Translations under genes and position numbers: made by a program
The notes under the pieces: model-generated
What the model saw: the letters and a program-made list of their open reading frames with translations, nothing else
Databases searched by the model: none
What the model was told of the DNA's origin: nothing
NCBI GenBank assembly: GCA_034658975.1
Contig: JAYEGJ010000141.1
Span: 1 to 6,120, forward strand
Direction: 5' to 3'
DNA length: 6,120 bases
Origin: SZUA-217 sp034658975
GTDB lineage: Bacteria; Actinomycetota; Acidimicrobiia; Spongiisociales; ZC4RG35
Shown: positions 1 through 6,031 of the stretch, in pieces
Layout: each line of letters opens with the position of its first letter
Numbering within the stretch: position 1 is the stretch's first letter

Positions 1-434
1 CCCACATCGGGGAGCACGGCTGCCCTGGGAGCCCAATATGCGGTGAAGATGAAGAAGGCGACGAAACCGAGCCCGGCGCCGGTCCACGCCCCGACCTTGA
101 CGGCTGTTCCTATCCGGGTCCCGAGCGAGACAGGCTCGAGTGGTTCTTCGGGCTCCTCTTCGAATACGACTTCTTCGGCAAGGGGCAGTTCGATGACGGG
201 CTCCATGACGGCCACGGCGGCAGGTGTCTGCTCCACGGCAGGAGCGGGAGTTGGTGTCTCGCCCGCTGCCGGCTCGGTTGCTGGTGCTGCCGCGACAGAC
301 GTACCGCCACCCCAGGCGGCGAGTACGTCGTCGGCTGATGTTCCGGCGACCTCGGCCCGGGCCGCAGCCGATCGCTCGGCAAGGGACGCCGGAATGCCTA
401 GAGCGGCCGCTGCCGAATCAACAAGATCACTCAC
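1..434 (-). CDS. Partial single-pass membrane protein with Ala/Pro/Glu-rich N-terminal region (C-terminus beyond the left edge)
   Basis: The first 144 residues are visible and the rest lies beyond base 1. Residues 1-41 (beginning MSDLVDSAAAALGIPASLAE) look like two short helices ending in DDVLAAWGG, loosely like small helical docking domains such as the peripheral subunit-binding fold. Residues 45-75 are a low-complexity Ala/Pro/Thr/Glu linker. Residues 80-101 are very acidic (EEVVFEEEPEEPLE). A hydrophobic helix at about 112-133 (GAWTGAGLGFVAFFIF) should cross the membrane, with the acidic N-terminus probably cytoplasmic and the unseen C-terminal part outside. I chose the GTG at 434 because the sequence then opens naturally with a helical domain. 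An in-frame ATG at 467 would add a Trp-rich 11-residue extension and lies one base after the stop of the candidate small ORF 469-609. Neither start has a good Shine-Dalgarno. I do not recognise the family. An extracytoplasmic redox domain such as cytochrome c could follow, but nothing visible shows it. Confidence 0.75.
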   Translation of the reverse strand, partial: MSDLVDSAAAALGIPASLAERSAAARAEVAGTSADDVLAAWGGGTSVAAAPATEPAAGETPTPAPAVEQTPAAVAVMEPVIELPLAEEVVFEEEPEEPLEPVSLGTRIGTAVKVGAWTGAGLGFVAFFIFTAYWAPRAAVLPDV

Positions 435-468
435 GGGGCGGCACTTTAGCCAGCGCCAGACCCACATC

Positions 469-609
469 TCACGTCCGCCCGTAGCGTTCGGCCGACATGC
501 TTGCCTTCATCAGCCGTCGGTCAGTGTCGAGGAGGACGTAGAGCGCGGGGCGGAGTTGGAGACCGCTGCGGCCTAGCCGGCGTTTCTCTCGTCCCGCCAG
601 GCCAGCCAT
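469..609 (-). CDS. Candidate small ORF, 46 residues, overlapping the end of the LLM oxidoreductase gene
   Basis: ATG at 609 to TGA at 469. The product ends in LRPALYVLLDTDRRLMKAS followed by MSAERYGRT; it is basic and probably soluble. By hand count over the 30 codons that lie clear of the preceding gene (561-472), G+C is about 70%, 47% and 83% at codon positions 1, 2 and 3. That is the pattern of translated DNA in a high-GC genome, and it holds in this frame. The start overlaps the end of the luciferase-like gene by 37 bp, which suggests translational coupling, and the TGA is followed by GATG of a possible upstream start of the membrane-protein gene. No good Shine-Dalgarno is seen; only a GGA abuts the ATG. 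I recognise no family. It could be a genuine small protein or the remnant of a longer gene. Confidence 0.4.
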   Translation of the reverse strand: MAGLAGREKRRLGRSGLQLRPALYVLLDTDRRLMKASMSAERYGRT

Positions 610-1355
610 TCCGGGACGGGCGCCAGGTCGTATCCCGTCTGCCCTTCGATGCCGAGGGTGATGAAAGTGGCACCGGCGGCGAGGAAGGCCTCGCCGCTCG
701 AGGGGTCACCCGGCGTGGCGCCGGCGGAGCGCTCGATCTCGGCGGGGTCGCGCCCGATGTCTGCGCAGTGGGTGTCGAGCACCGCGTTCTTGTGACGGAT
801 CACGTCGGGCTTCCCGAATCCGTGCCAGATGTCGGCATACTCTGCGGTGTAGCGGAGGGTCTTCTTCTCCCCGCCGCCGCCGATGAGGACCGGGATATCG
901 CGGGTCGGTGCCGGGTTGAGCTTGGACCAGCGCGACTTGATGCGGGGCAGTGCCTGTTTGAGGTCGGCCAGACGTGAACCGGGCGTCCCGAACTCGTACC
1001 CGTACTCGGTGTAGTCCTTCTCGAACCATCCGGCGCCGATGCCGAAGATGAGACGGCCGTTCGAGGCGTGGTCGACGGTGCGGGCCATGTCGGCGAGTAG
1101 GTCGGGGTTGCGGTAGCTGTTGCAGCTGACGAGGGCGCCGATCTCGACACGCTCTGTCACCTCGGCCCAGGAGCCGAGCATGGTCCAGCACTCGAAGTGC
1201 TTTCCGTCTGGATCACCTGACAGTGGGAAGAAGTGGTCCCAGTTGAAGACGGCATCGACACCCATCTCCTCGGCACGGACCACAGCGTCGCGAATGGTGG
1301 TGTAGCTGGCGTGTTGTGGCGGCAGGCCAACACCGATGCGAATCTTGTGGCTCAA
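573..1355 (-). CDS. LLM class (luciferase-like) F420-dependent oxidoreductase
   Basis: A 260-residue protein of the bacterial luciferase-like monooxygenase superfamily, a TIM-barrel fold that in actinobacteria mostly uses coenzyme F420 and sometimes FMN. Visible family hallmarks are the first beta strand IRIGVGLPPQ (5-14), VDAVFNWDHFFPL (33-45), the central stretch LVSCNSYRNPDLLADMARTV (75-94), the strand RLIFGIGAGWFEKDY (101-115), which follows the family pattern (G.GAGW...E...YG..F), and PVLIGGGGEKKTLR (155-168) near the cofactor phosphate site. Length fits the short clade of the family. The start is TTG at 1355, with GGGAGA at 1365-1360 ending a few bases upstream, better than any alternative. 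It follows the YbdK gene by 32 bp on the same strand and is probably cotranscribed with it. It is expected to be cytoplasmic, since no signal or membrane segment is present. The substrate cannot be told from sequence, and F420 rather than FMN use is inferred from the subfamily look. Confidence 0.93.
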   Translation of the reverse strand: MSHKIRIGVGLPPQHASYTTIRDAVVRAEEMGVDAVFNWDHFFPLSGDPDGKHFECWTMLGSWAEVTERVEIGALVSCNSYRNPDLLADMARTVDHASNGRLIFGIGAGWFEKDYTEYGYEFGTPGSRLADLKQALPRIKSRWSKLNPAPTRDIPVLIGGGGEKKTLRYTAEYADIWHGFGKPDVIRHKNAVLDTHCADIGRDPAEIERSAGATPGDPSSGEAFLAAGATFITLGIEGQTGYDLAPVPEWLAWRDERNAG

Positions 1356-1359
1356 GCTG

Positions 1360-1365
1360 TCTCCC
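1360..1365 (-). promoter_or_regulatory. Ribosome binding site (GGGAGA) that fixes the TTG start of the LLM oxidoreductase
   Basis: On the minus strand GGGAGA precedes TTG at 1355-1353 with 4 bases between. It complements the 16S anti-Shine-Dalgarno tail well and is the strongest site of this kind noticed in the window. It supports the rare TTG start, for which no in-frame ATG or GTG lies close. Confidence 0.7.
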
Positions 1366-1387
1366 GATAGTGGTCAGTGGCCCGACC

Positions 1388-2527
1388 CTAAACGTCGATT
1401 CCGTATAGCGAATCGACGATCAACTCATCGACGACCCCTTGCAGTGCCTCGTGGTTCGATGCCCCATCGGTCAGGGCCTTCTCGTAAGTGGCGAGCTGAC
1501 GATGAGCGCTGGTGCCATTGGCGACTATTTCGCGGGCGTGGCGCACCTCTTCCCTGACCCCGAACTCGACAGCATCTTGGGCGAGGATCTCGATGAACTC
1601 CTCGACCAGATCGGTCATGGGGACGAGTTGGCCTTTACCGAAGTCGACGAGTGAGCCATCGGTCCCGTAGCGCTGTGCCCGCCATACGTTCTCCTCGATG
1701 ATCCCCGGGGAGTAGACCCGCCACCTCTGATTGTTTCGCCGGAGGCGGTAGAGGAAGCCAAGGAGACACTGATAGAGGGCGGCGATGGTGATGGCGTCGT
1801 CGAGTCGGGTGCATACGTCGCTGATCCGCATCTCGAGGGTCGGGTAACGGCTGGAGGGTCGAATGTCCCACCAGAGCTTGGTGCCGTCCTCGATGAGCCC
1901 GGCATCGACCAGGACATCGACGAACCTCTCGTACTCGCCCCAGGACTCGAACTCCTCTGGCATCCCCGTCCTCGGCAGGTTCTGGAAGATGACGAGCCGG
2001 TAAGCGAGAAGCCCGGTGGGCACACCGTCCCAGAACGGTGACGAGGTGCTGAGAGCGAGCATATGGGGGAGCATGTACCGGACCTGATTCATGAGATCGA
2101 TACGCAAATGCGGATCCTCGATCCCGACATGGACGTGCATGCCGCAGATGACCAACTGTCGGGCCACCTGCTGGTAGTCGGCCGCCAGGCGGATATACCG
2201 GGGGTCTTCGGTCGTCTCTTGCTTCTCCCAGTTGGCGAAGGGGTGGGTCGAGGAGGCGATGATGGCTGCGCCGTACTCGTTGACGACATCGGAAAGCCCT
2301 CGTCTGAGCCTGGCCAGATCCTTGCGGGCCTCCTGGATGTTCGTGCAGACCTTGGTTCCGACCTCGATCTGGGCCTTGAGAAACTCGCGGGTCACGTTGG
2401 TGCCGAGCACCTCACTCAACCGCTCCCACATTTCGGGAGGCGGGCTCTTGATCAGGTCGCGCGTCTCTCTATCGACGACGAGGTATTCCTCTTCGATGCC
2501 GACCGTGAAAGCAGGTCTCTCCAGCAC
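1388..2527 (-). CDS. ybdK: YbdK-family carboxylate-amine ligase (glutamate-cysteine ligase type 2, GCS2)
   Basis: A 379-residue full-length member of the GCS2/YbdK family, close in size to Escherichia coli YbdK. These ATP-grasp-related enzymes join a carboxylate to an amine. YbdK shows weak gamma-glutamylcysteine ligase activity in vitro, but its true substrate is unsettled. Key motifs are all present: VGIEEEYLVVD at the N-terminus (9-19; acidic metal/ATP ligands), TREFLKAQIEVGT (46-58), the strand CGMHVHVGIEDP (128-139), YPTLEMRISDVCT (228-240) and ENVWRAQRYG (279-288). No catalytic motif looks broken. The GTG start at 2527 places GIEEE at residue 10, as is usual. No Shine-Dalgarno is evident, so initiation may be coupled to the tag gene, whose stop lies only 10 bp upstream. 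A role in making a gamma-glutamyl thiol or peptide is possible. Actinobacteria often use mycothiol rather than glutathione, so a glutathione role should not be assumed. Expected in the cytoplasm. Confidence 0.94.
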   Translation of the reverse strand: MLERPAFTVGIEEEYLVVDRETRDLIKSPPPEMWERLSEVLGTNVTREFLKAQIEVGTKVCTNIQEARKDLARLRRGLSDVVNEYGAAIIASSTHPFANWEKQETTEDPRYIRLAADYQQVARQLVICGMHVHVGIEDPHLRIDLMNQVRYMLPHMLALSTSSPFWDGVPTGLLAYRLVIFQNLPRTGMPEEFESWGEYERFVDVLVDAGLIEDGTKLWWDIRPSSRYPTLEMRISDVCTRLDDAITIAALYQCLLGFLYRLRRNNQRWRVYSPGIIEENVWRAQRYGTDGSLVDFGKGQLVPMTDLVEEFIEILAQDAVEFGVREEVRHAREIVANGTSAHRQLATYEKALTDGASNHEALQGVVDELIVDSLYGIDV

Positions 2528-2537
2528 AGCCGAAACG

Positions 2538-3143
2538 TTAGATGGCGCGGCTCACCACATGTCGGCGTTCGTCGGCGCATCTGTGTTGGGCCTGGCATCC
2601 ATCGAGGTGGTCGTTGACCAGGCCCATGGCCTGCATGAAGGCATAGACGGTGGTCGGGCCGACGAAGGACCATCCCCGCTTCTTCAGGTCCTTGGACAAC
2701 GTCGTGGAAACGTCGGTGACCGCGGGGATGTCGACCGGCGGTGGAGCCTCCGCCTCTGCCCAGGACCAGAAATAGGCAGACAGCGAACCGGCTTCGTCCT
2801 GAAGTTCCAGGGCCTTTTGGGCGTTGTTGATCGTCGACCTGATCTTGCCCTGATGTCGCACGATGCCTGCGTCGCCCAGCAGGCGCTGGACGTCGTCCTC
2901 ACCGAATGCGGCGACAGAAGTTGGATCGAAACCGGCGAATCCTGAGCGGAAGTTCTCTCGCTTCTTGAGAATGGTGAGCCAGGAGAGCCCGGCCTGGAAA
3001 CCCTCGAGGCAGATTTTCTCGAAGAGACGGCGGTCATCAGTGACCGGGCGGCCCCACTCGTCGTCGTGGTAGGTGCGATAGATCTCCGGCTCTGCTCCCC
3101 ACCAGCACCGTTGGACCCCGTCTTCTCCTGTGGTCAATTCCAT
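2538..3143 (-). CDS. tag: DNA-3-methyladenine glycosylase I
   Basis: A 201-residue protein that removes 3-methyladenine from alkylated DNA and starts base excision repair. It follows E. coli Tag throughout: RCWWGAEPEIYRTYHDDEWG (12-31), RRLFEKICLEGFQAGLSW (38-55), LKKRENFRSGF, DVQRLLGDAGIVRHQGKI, LKKRGWSFVGPTTVYAFMQA and GLVNDHLDGC. The likely zinc ligands of this helix-hairpin-helix family are Cys13, His26, His179 and Cys183. Glu47 and Trp55 match the base-recognition residues Glu38 and Trp46 of E. coli Tag, and Tyr25 matches Tyr16. The ATG at 3143 is preferred because GGAG at 3156-3153 sits 9 bases upstream. A TTG at 3158 would add five residues (TTG-GAG-CAC-TAC-GCC) and consume that ribosome site. 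It is the first gene of the leftward run and diverges from the small membrane protein gene at 3201. The C-terminal 18 residues after Cys183 are basic and not distinctive. Confidence 0.96.
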   Translation of the reverse strand: MELTTGEDGVQRCWWGAEPEIYRTYHDDEWGRPVTDDRRLFEKICLEGFQAGLSWLTILKKRENFRSGFAGFDPTSVAAFGEDDVQRLLGDAGIVRHQGKIRSTINNAQKALELQDEAGSLSAYFWSWAEAEAPPPVDIPAVTDVSTTLSKDLKKRGWSFVGPTTVYAFMQAMGLVNDHLDGCQAQHRCADERRHVVSRAI

Positions 3144-3200
3144 GGCGTAGTGCTCCAACGTAGCCGCTTCGGTGACAGGAACCCGGGTTGAATACGGTCC
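3144..3200. promoter_or_regulatory. Divergent intergenic region with the palindrome AACCCGGGTT
   Basis: These 57 bp separate tag (leftward) from the small membrane-protein gene (rightward), so promoters for both are expected here or partly inside the genes. A perfect 10-bp palindrome AACCCGGGTT lies at 3180-3189. A TAnnnT-type -10 candidate for the leftward run is TACGTT (3162-3157 on the minus strand), without a good -35. For the rightward gene, GTGACA (3172-3177) and TACGGT (3193-3198) are 15 bp apart, a poor spacing, and the second is very close to the ATG at 3201. These are weak matches. Only the presence of a divergent promoter region is reasonably supported. Confidence 0.4.
3153..3156 (-). 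promoter_or_regulatory. Ribosome binding site (GGAG) deciding the ATG start of tag
   Basis: GGAG on the minus strand is followed by 9 bases and then ATG at 3143. It overlaps the alternative in-frame TTG start at 3158, which would leave that start without a ribosome site of its own. Confidence 0.5.
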
Positions 3201-3482
3201 ATGGAACCGTCACCAGAAGCAAGGTCCGTCGGCGCGCTGATCGTCGGGGTCATCGGCATGGTCCTGTATGTGGTCATCGGGTGGCTCTATCTCGCGAGCG
3301 GTCTCTTGGTCCCCTTTCCGTGGTACATCGTCTTGTGGGTCATCTGGGCCGGGGGGCTCTTCGTGCTCGGACGTGTCTTCAGACGGCGACCCTTGTGGAC
3401 GCCGGTGGTTCCCGTCGCCGCACTGGCCGTCTGGGTGACCTACATCCAGGTCGGCTCCCGGCTGTTCGGCTGGACTGCCTGA
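3201..3482 (+). CDS. Small three-helix integral membrane protein of unknown function
   Basis: A 93-residue hydrophobic protein beginning MEPSPEARSV. Three membrane helices are visible at about 11-32 (GALIVGVIGMVLYVVIGWLY), 39-57 (FPWYIVLWVIWAGGLFVLG) and 66-85. The Arg-rich loop between helices 2 and 3 (RVFRRRP, 58-64) predicts N-terminus inside and C-terminus outside. There is no His and no Cys, so it cannot hold heme through His ligands as MsrQ does for the YedY/MsrP enzyme. The start ATG at 3201 has no clear Shine-Dalgarno, so the message may be leaderless or nearly so. It lies 43 bp before the SuoX-like molybdoenzyme on the same strand, and the two are probably cotranscribed. It might assist assembly or anchoring of that enzyme, but this rests on neighbourhood only. 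I do not recognise a named family. Confidence 0.8.
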   Translation: MEPSPEARSVGALIVGVIGMVLYVVIGWLYLASGLLVPFPWYIVLWVIWAGGLFVLGRVFRRRPLWTPVVPVAALAVWVTYIQVGSRLFGWTA

Positions 3483-3525
3483 CGTTTATCCGTGGTTAGC
3501 GCACAACGGCCTAGGTTCTGGTTTC

Positions 3526-5058
3526 GTGGAGACCTCACGAACTCGTGACGCGTTCGCCGGTGCCGCTGCGGCGGCCCTCGCACTCGGTGTTTCAGAACTA
3601 CTGGCCGGGCTTTTCAGCGGGCTTCCCTCGCTCGTCGAGGGCCTTGGAAGCTGGGTCATCGACAACGTGCCCAAGCCCGTCAAGGACTTCGCCATCGAGG
3701 TGTTCGGCACCTACGACAAGCTTGCCCTGCTGATCGGAATTGCGCTGGTGACGATTCTGATCGGCGCAGTCGTGGGAGTGTTCTCCCGCGAGCGGTTTGG
3801 TATCGCCATTGGCGCTTTCGTCGGATTCGGCGTAATCGCCTCCTGGGCTGGTGCATGGAACGGCGGCGTAGGAATCGGCGTTGCTGCCATTCCGGGCGGG
3901 GCCGCCGCCCTCACGGGCCTCATGTCGCTTCGTTGGCTCTACGGCCTGGGCCAGAAGGCACCATCCGAAGAAGGATCCGATCCGTCGCGACGCCATTTCA
4001 TTCTCGGCGCCGGGGCTCTTGTCGGACTTGCCGCCCTTACGGGAGTGGTGGGTCGCTCGCTGGTCGAGAAGGCGAAAATGGCGGTTTCCGGCAGATCCGA
4101 GGTTGTGCTTCCGGTTCCGGCCGAGAAGCTGCCGGCTGTCCCCGCAGCCGCCGAGTTGGGGATCGACGGCCTGAGCCCGGTGATCGTCCCCAATGCGGAC
4201 TTCTACCGAATCGATACCGCGTTCTCCGTTCCCCGGGTTGATCTACAGGATTGGACGCTGACTGTCAGGGGGCTGGTCGAGCGGCCATACACGATCGACT
4301 ACTTCGACCTCCTCGACATGAGGACCATCGAACGCGATGTCACGCTTTCCTGCGTATCCAACGACGTGGGAGAAGGTCTGGTCGGCAATGCGAGATGGCA
4401 GGGGGTCCCCCTCACCGAGATACTCGATCGAGCGGGCGTCCAGGACAATGCAGAGCAGATCGTCGGTCGGTCGGTCGACGACTTCACCGTCGGATTCCCT
4501 GTCGAGGCCGCCTATGACGGACGCGAGGCGCTGGTGGCAGTCGGGATGAATGGCGAGCCTCTCCCCTTCGAGCATGGCTTCCCGGCCCGTCTCGTCGTGG
4601 CCGGTCTCTACGGCTACGTGTCCGCAACCAAGTGGCTTTCCGAGATCGTTCTCACCGGTTGGGACGAGTTCAACGCCTACTGGATCCCGCGCGGGTGGTC
4701 CAAAGAAGCACCGATCAAGACTCAAAGCCGGGTCGACACACCCAGACGCAACGAGGTCATCCCGCCTGGACCGAGGTCGGTGGCCGGAGTTGCCTGGGCA
4801 CCATCGCGGGGTATCGAGAAGGTCGAAGTCCAGCTTGGTGACGATGCCGGGTGGGTAGAGGCCGAGCTGTCGGAAGCTCTCTCAGAGAACAGTTGGGTCC
4901 AGTGGCGTGTCGACTGGGACGTCCCTATCGGCGCTCACCACATTCGGGTGCGGGCAACCGACGGGACCGGGGAGACTCAGACCGAGGAGATTCGCCCTCC
5001 GGCGCCGGATGGGGCGACGGGGTGGCACACGATCAGCGTGTTCGCCCAAGAGGCCTAG
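3526..5058 (+). CDS. Membrane-anchored molybdopterin-dependent oxidoreductase, sulfite oxidase/YedY superfamily
   Basis: A 510-residue enzyme. Residues 1-145 hold about four membrane helices (roughly 10-33, 65-86, 91-110, 115-141). A short cytoplasmic-looking loop then leads to SRRHFILGAGALVGLAALTG (154-173), a twin-arginine-like motif plus hydrophobic segment that probably exports and anchors the catalytic part. Residues 215-380 form the oxidoreductase molybdopterin-binding domain: DWTLTVRGLVERPY (242-255), TLSCVSNDVGEGLVGNARWQ (273-292) with Cys276 the expected molybdenum ligand, and HGFPARLVVAGLYGYVSATK (350-369) with His350, Arg355 and Lys369. Residues 410-507 match the Ig-like Mo-cofactor oxidoreductase dimerisation domain (VAGVAWAPSRGIEKVEVQLG, ending GWHTISVFAQ). 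The enzyme should act on the outer face of the membrane, oxidising or reducing a small oxyanion or S-/N-oxide. Sulfite is a candidate but is not proven by sequence. The GTG start at 3526 has a weak AGG at 3513-3515, and the first in-frame ATG is far inside. It converges with the gene ending at 5069. Confidence 0.92.
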   Translation: METSRTRDAFAGAAAAALALGVSELLAGLFSGLPSLVEGLGSWVIDNVPKPVKDFAIEVFGTYDKLALLIGIALVTILIGAVVGVFSRERFGIAIGAFVGFGVIASWAGAWNGGVGIGVAAIPGGAAALTGLMSLRWLYGLGQKAPSEEGSDPSRRHFILGAGALVGLAALTGVVGRSLVEKAKMAVSGRSEVVLPVPAEKLPAVPAAAELGIDGLSPVIVPNADFYRIDTAFSVPRVDLQDWTLTVRGLVERPYTIDYFDLLDMRTIERDVTLSCVSNDVGEGLVGNARWQGVPLTEILDRAGVQDNAEQIVGRSVDDFTVGFPVEAAYDGREALVAVGMNGEPLPFEHGFPARLVVAGLYGYVSATKWLSEIVLTGWDEFNAYWIPRGWSKEAPIKTQSRVDTPRRNEVIPPGPRSVAGVAWAPSRGIEKVEVQLGDDAGWVEAELSEALSENSWVQWRVDWDVPIGAHHIRVRATDGTGETQTEEIRPPAPDGATGWHTISVFAQEA

Positions 5059-5068
5059 CTGTAGTGGC

Positions 5069-6031
5069 CTAGTCGGCTGCGTCGACCGCGGCGATGGCCC
5101 AGGCGAGGCCTTCATCCGGGTCTTCAATGGCTAGTCGGAGCTGCCAGCCCGTGCCGGGCCCACCGTCGTCGAACCAATACCAGCTGAGACGGCTTGCAGC
5201 CTTGCCGACATCTTCGGGGTCGGGGGGCCAGTCGAGGTCGGCCAGAGACGCCAGAACCCACCAGGTCCCGTAGCGCCCGGCGGCCGCACCCCGGCGTCTT
5301 CCATGAGCACCTCCGGACGCTCCTGCCCAGGCCATCCAGCGCAGGGCTTCCGGGGCGGGAAGCTCGACCAGACGTGCCCTGGTCAAGCCGAGGACCCGGA
5401 TGGCATCTTTTGCCGAGCCCTCCACTGTCGCCGTCTCGCAGTGCCCGTTGGACTGCTCCGCCCAGGGAGCGACGAGGTCTGCGAGAGCGCCTTCGGATTC
5501 GGGATCCGAAACCCGCTCCGCCGACGAGGGAAGGGTGACTGGCTCGGTCTTGGGTGAGGCGGGCGATGGCGCTTCGACCTTGTCCGACTTGTAGGTCGCC
5601 AGCGGATAGGAGGGCTCCCACTCCATGAGTCGCCCGGGAAGATCGATCAGGGTCTCAGTTCCGGTGTCGCCGCGAACCACCCGCTCGGCGGCGAATGTCC
5701 GCCGTTCCGGCCCCTGATCGAGGAAAGGCTCCATGTCGCTCCAGCTCTTGGTGCTCGCCGCCACTTCTCCCAGTGGTCCCAGAGCGAATCTCGCCACTCC
5801 TTCGGAAACGACCGGGCCTGCATGCTTTGGTGGTGCTTCCAGAGCGAGTCGGTATCTGATCAGCTCCTCCACACCCCAGAGTTGCTTGCCTCTGGTCAGC
5901 GCTTCGCGGCACCGCGCCCGTAGCTCGATCAAGTCCTCCCAGGAGCTCGTTTCACAGTGACCGTCGATGATCCGAATCAGGTCGTCGGTGTCCGAAGACT
6001 CGATGGCCTCGATGGCACGTTGAGTGATCAC
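5069..6031 (-). CDS. Uncharacterised protein with two GHCET-led motif repeats, coupled to a sulfurtransferase
   Basis: A 320-residue soluble protein of no named family that I can assign. Its GTG start at 6031 shares GTGA with the sulfurtransferase stop (6028-6030), a classic translational-coupling overlap, so a 14-residue longer reading frame back to 6073 is unlikely to be used. Residues 17-120 are mostly helical and include GHCETSSWEDLIELR (24-38), LWGVEELIRYRLALEAP (51-67) and GVARFALGPLGEVAAS (78-93). Residues 125-195 form a Pro/Ser/Glu-rich linker. Residues 195-320 begin again with NGHCET (195-200), then APEALRWMAWAGASGGAHGR (226-245), GRYGTWWVLASLADLDWP (252-269), and end with AIEDPDEGLAWAIAAVDAAD. 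Both halves share GHCET, E-x-L/I-R-aromatic exactly 32 residues later, and R-aromatic at offset 57-58. There is no signal peptide or membrane segment. The His-Cys pairs could bind metal or thiol, but that is speculation. A function linked to sulfur transfer is suggested only by the neighbour. Confidence 0.88.
   Translation of the reverse strand: MITQRAIEAIESSDTDDLIRIIDGHCETSSWEDLIELRARCREALTRGKQLWGVEELIRYRLALEAPPKHAGPVVSEGVARFALGPLGEVAASTKSWSDMEPFLDQGPERRTFAAERVVRGDTGTETLIDLPGRLMEWEPSYPLATYKSDKVEAPSPASPKTEPVTLPSSAERVSDPESEGALADLVAPWAEQSNGHCETATVEGSAKDAIRVLGLTRARLVELPAPEALRWMAWAGASGGAHGRRRGAAAGRYGTWWVLASLADLDWPPDPEDVGKAASRLSWYWFDDGGPGTGWQLRLAIEDPDEGLAWAIAAVDAAD

Noticed and set aside
43..576. 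Long plus-strand open frame, Ser/Thr/Ala-rich, opposite the left-edge membrane-protein gene
   Set aside because: Low-complexity product from GC-rich DNA. It runs antisense to the membrane-protein frame and the candidate small ORF, whose helix, linker and codon pattern look genuine.
501..977. Plus-strand open frame of 158 codons
   Set aside because: Lies antisense to the well-conserved luciferase-like oxidoreductase and resembles no family; it is a shadow of G/C third positions.
2063..2945. Two overlapping plus-strand open frames (2063-2617 and 2232-2945)
   Set aside because: Antisense to ybdK and tag, both of which show intact family motifs; the products have no recognisable features.
3144..3158. 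TTG at 3158 as the tag start
   Set aside because: It would overlap the GGAG that serves the ATG at 3143, and E. coli Tag itself starts close to the first zinc-ligand Cys.
3188..3499. Plus-strand open frame of 103 codons overlapping the three-helix protein in another frame
   Set aside because: The product is Arg-rich and lacks structure, whereas the 3201-3482 frame gives three clean membrane helices.
3483..3525. Search for a terminator or second promoter in the 43 bp before the molybdoenzyme
   Set aside because: Only a 4-bp CCGT/ACGG pairing is visible; no convincing hairpin or -10/-35 pair.
4243..4725. Minus-strand open frame of 160 codons within the molybdoenzyme gene
   Set aside because: Antisense to the conserved Mo-binding core, including Cys276; no independent evidence of coding.
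5051..5072. Inverted AGGCC / GGCCT with a 10-base loop, also a GGCCTAG direct repeat, between the convergent genes
   Set aside because: The stem is only 5 bp, has no following T run, and overlaps both stop codons; too weak to call a terminator.
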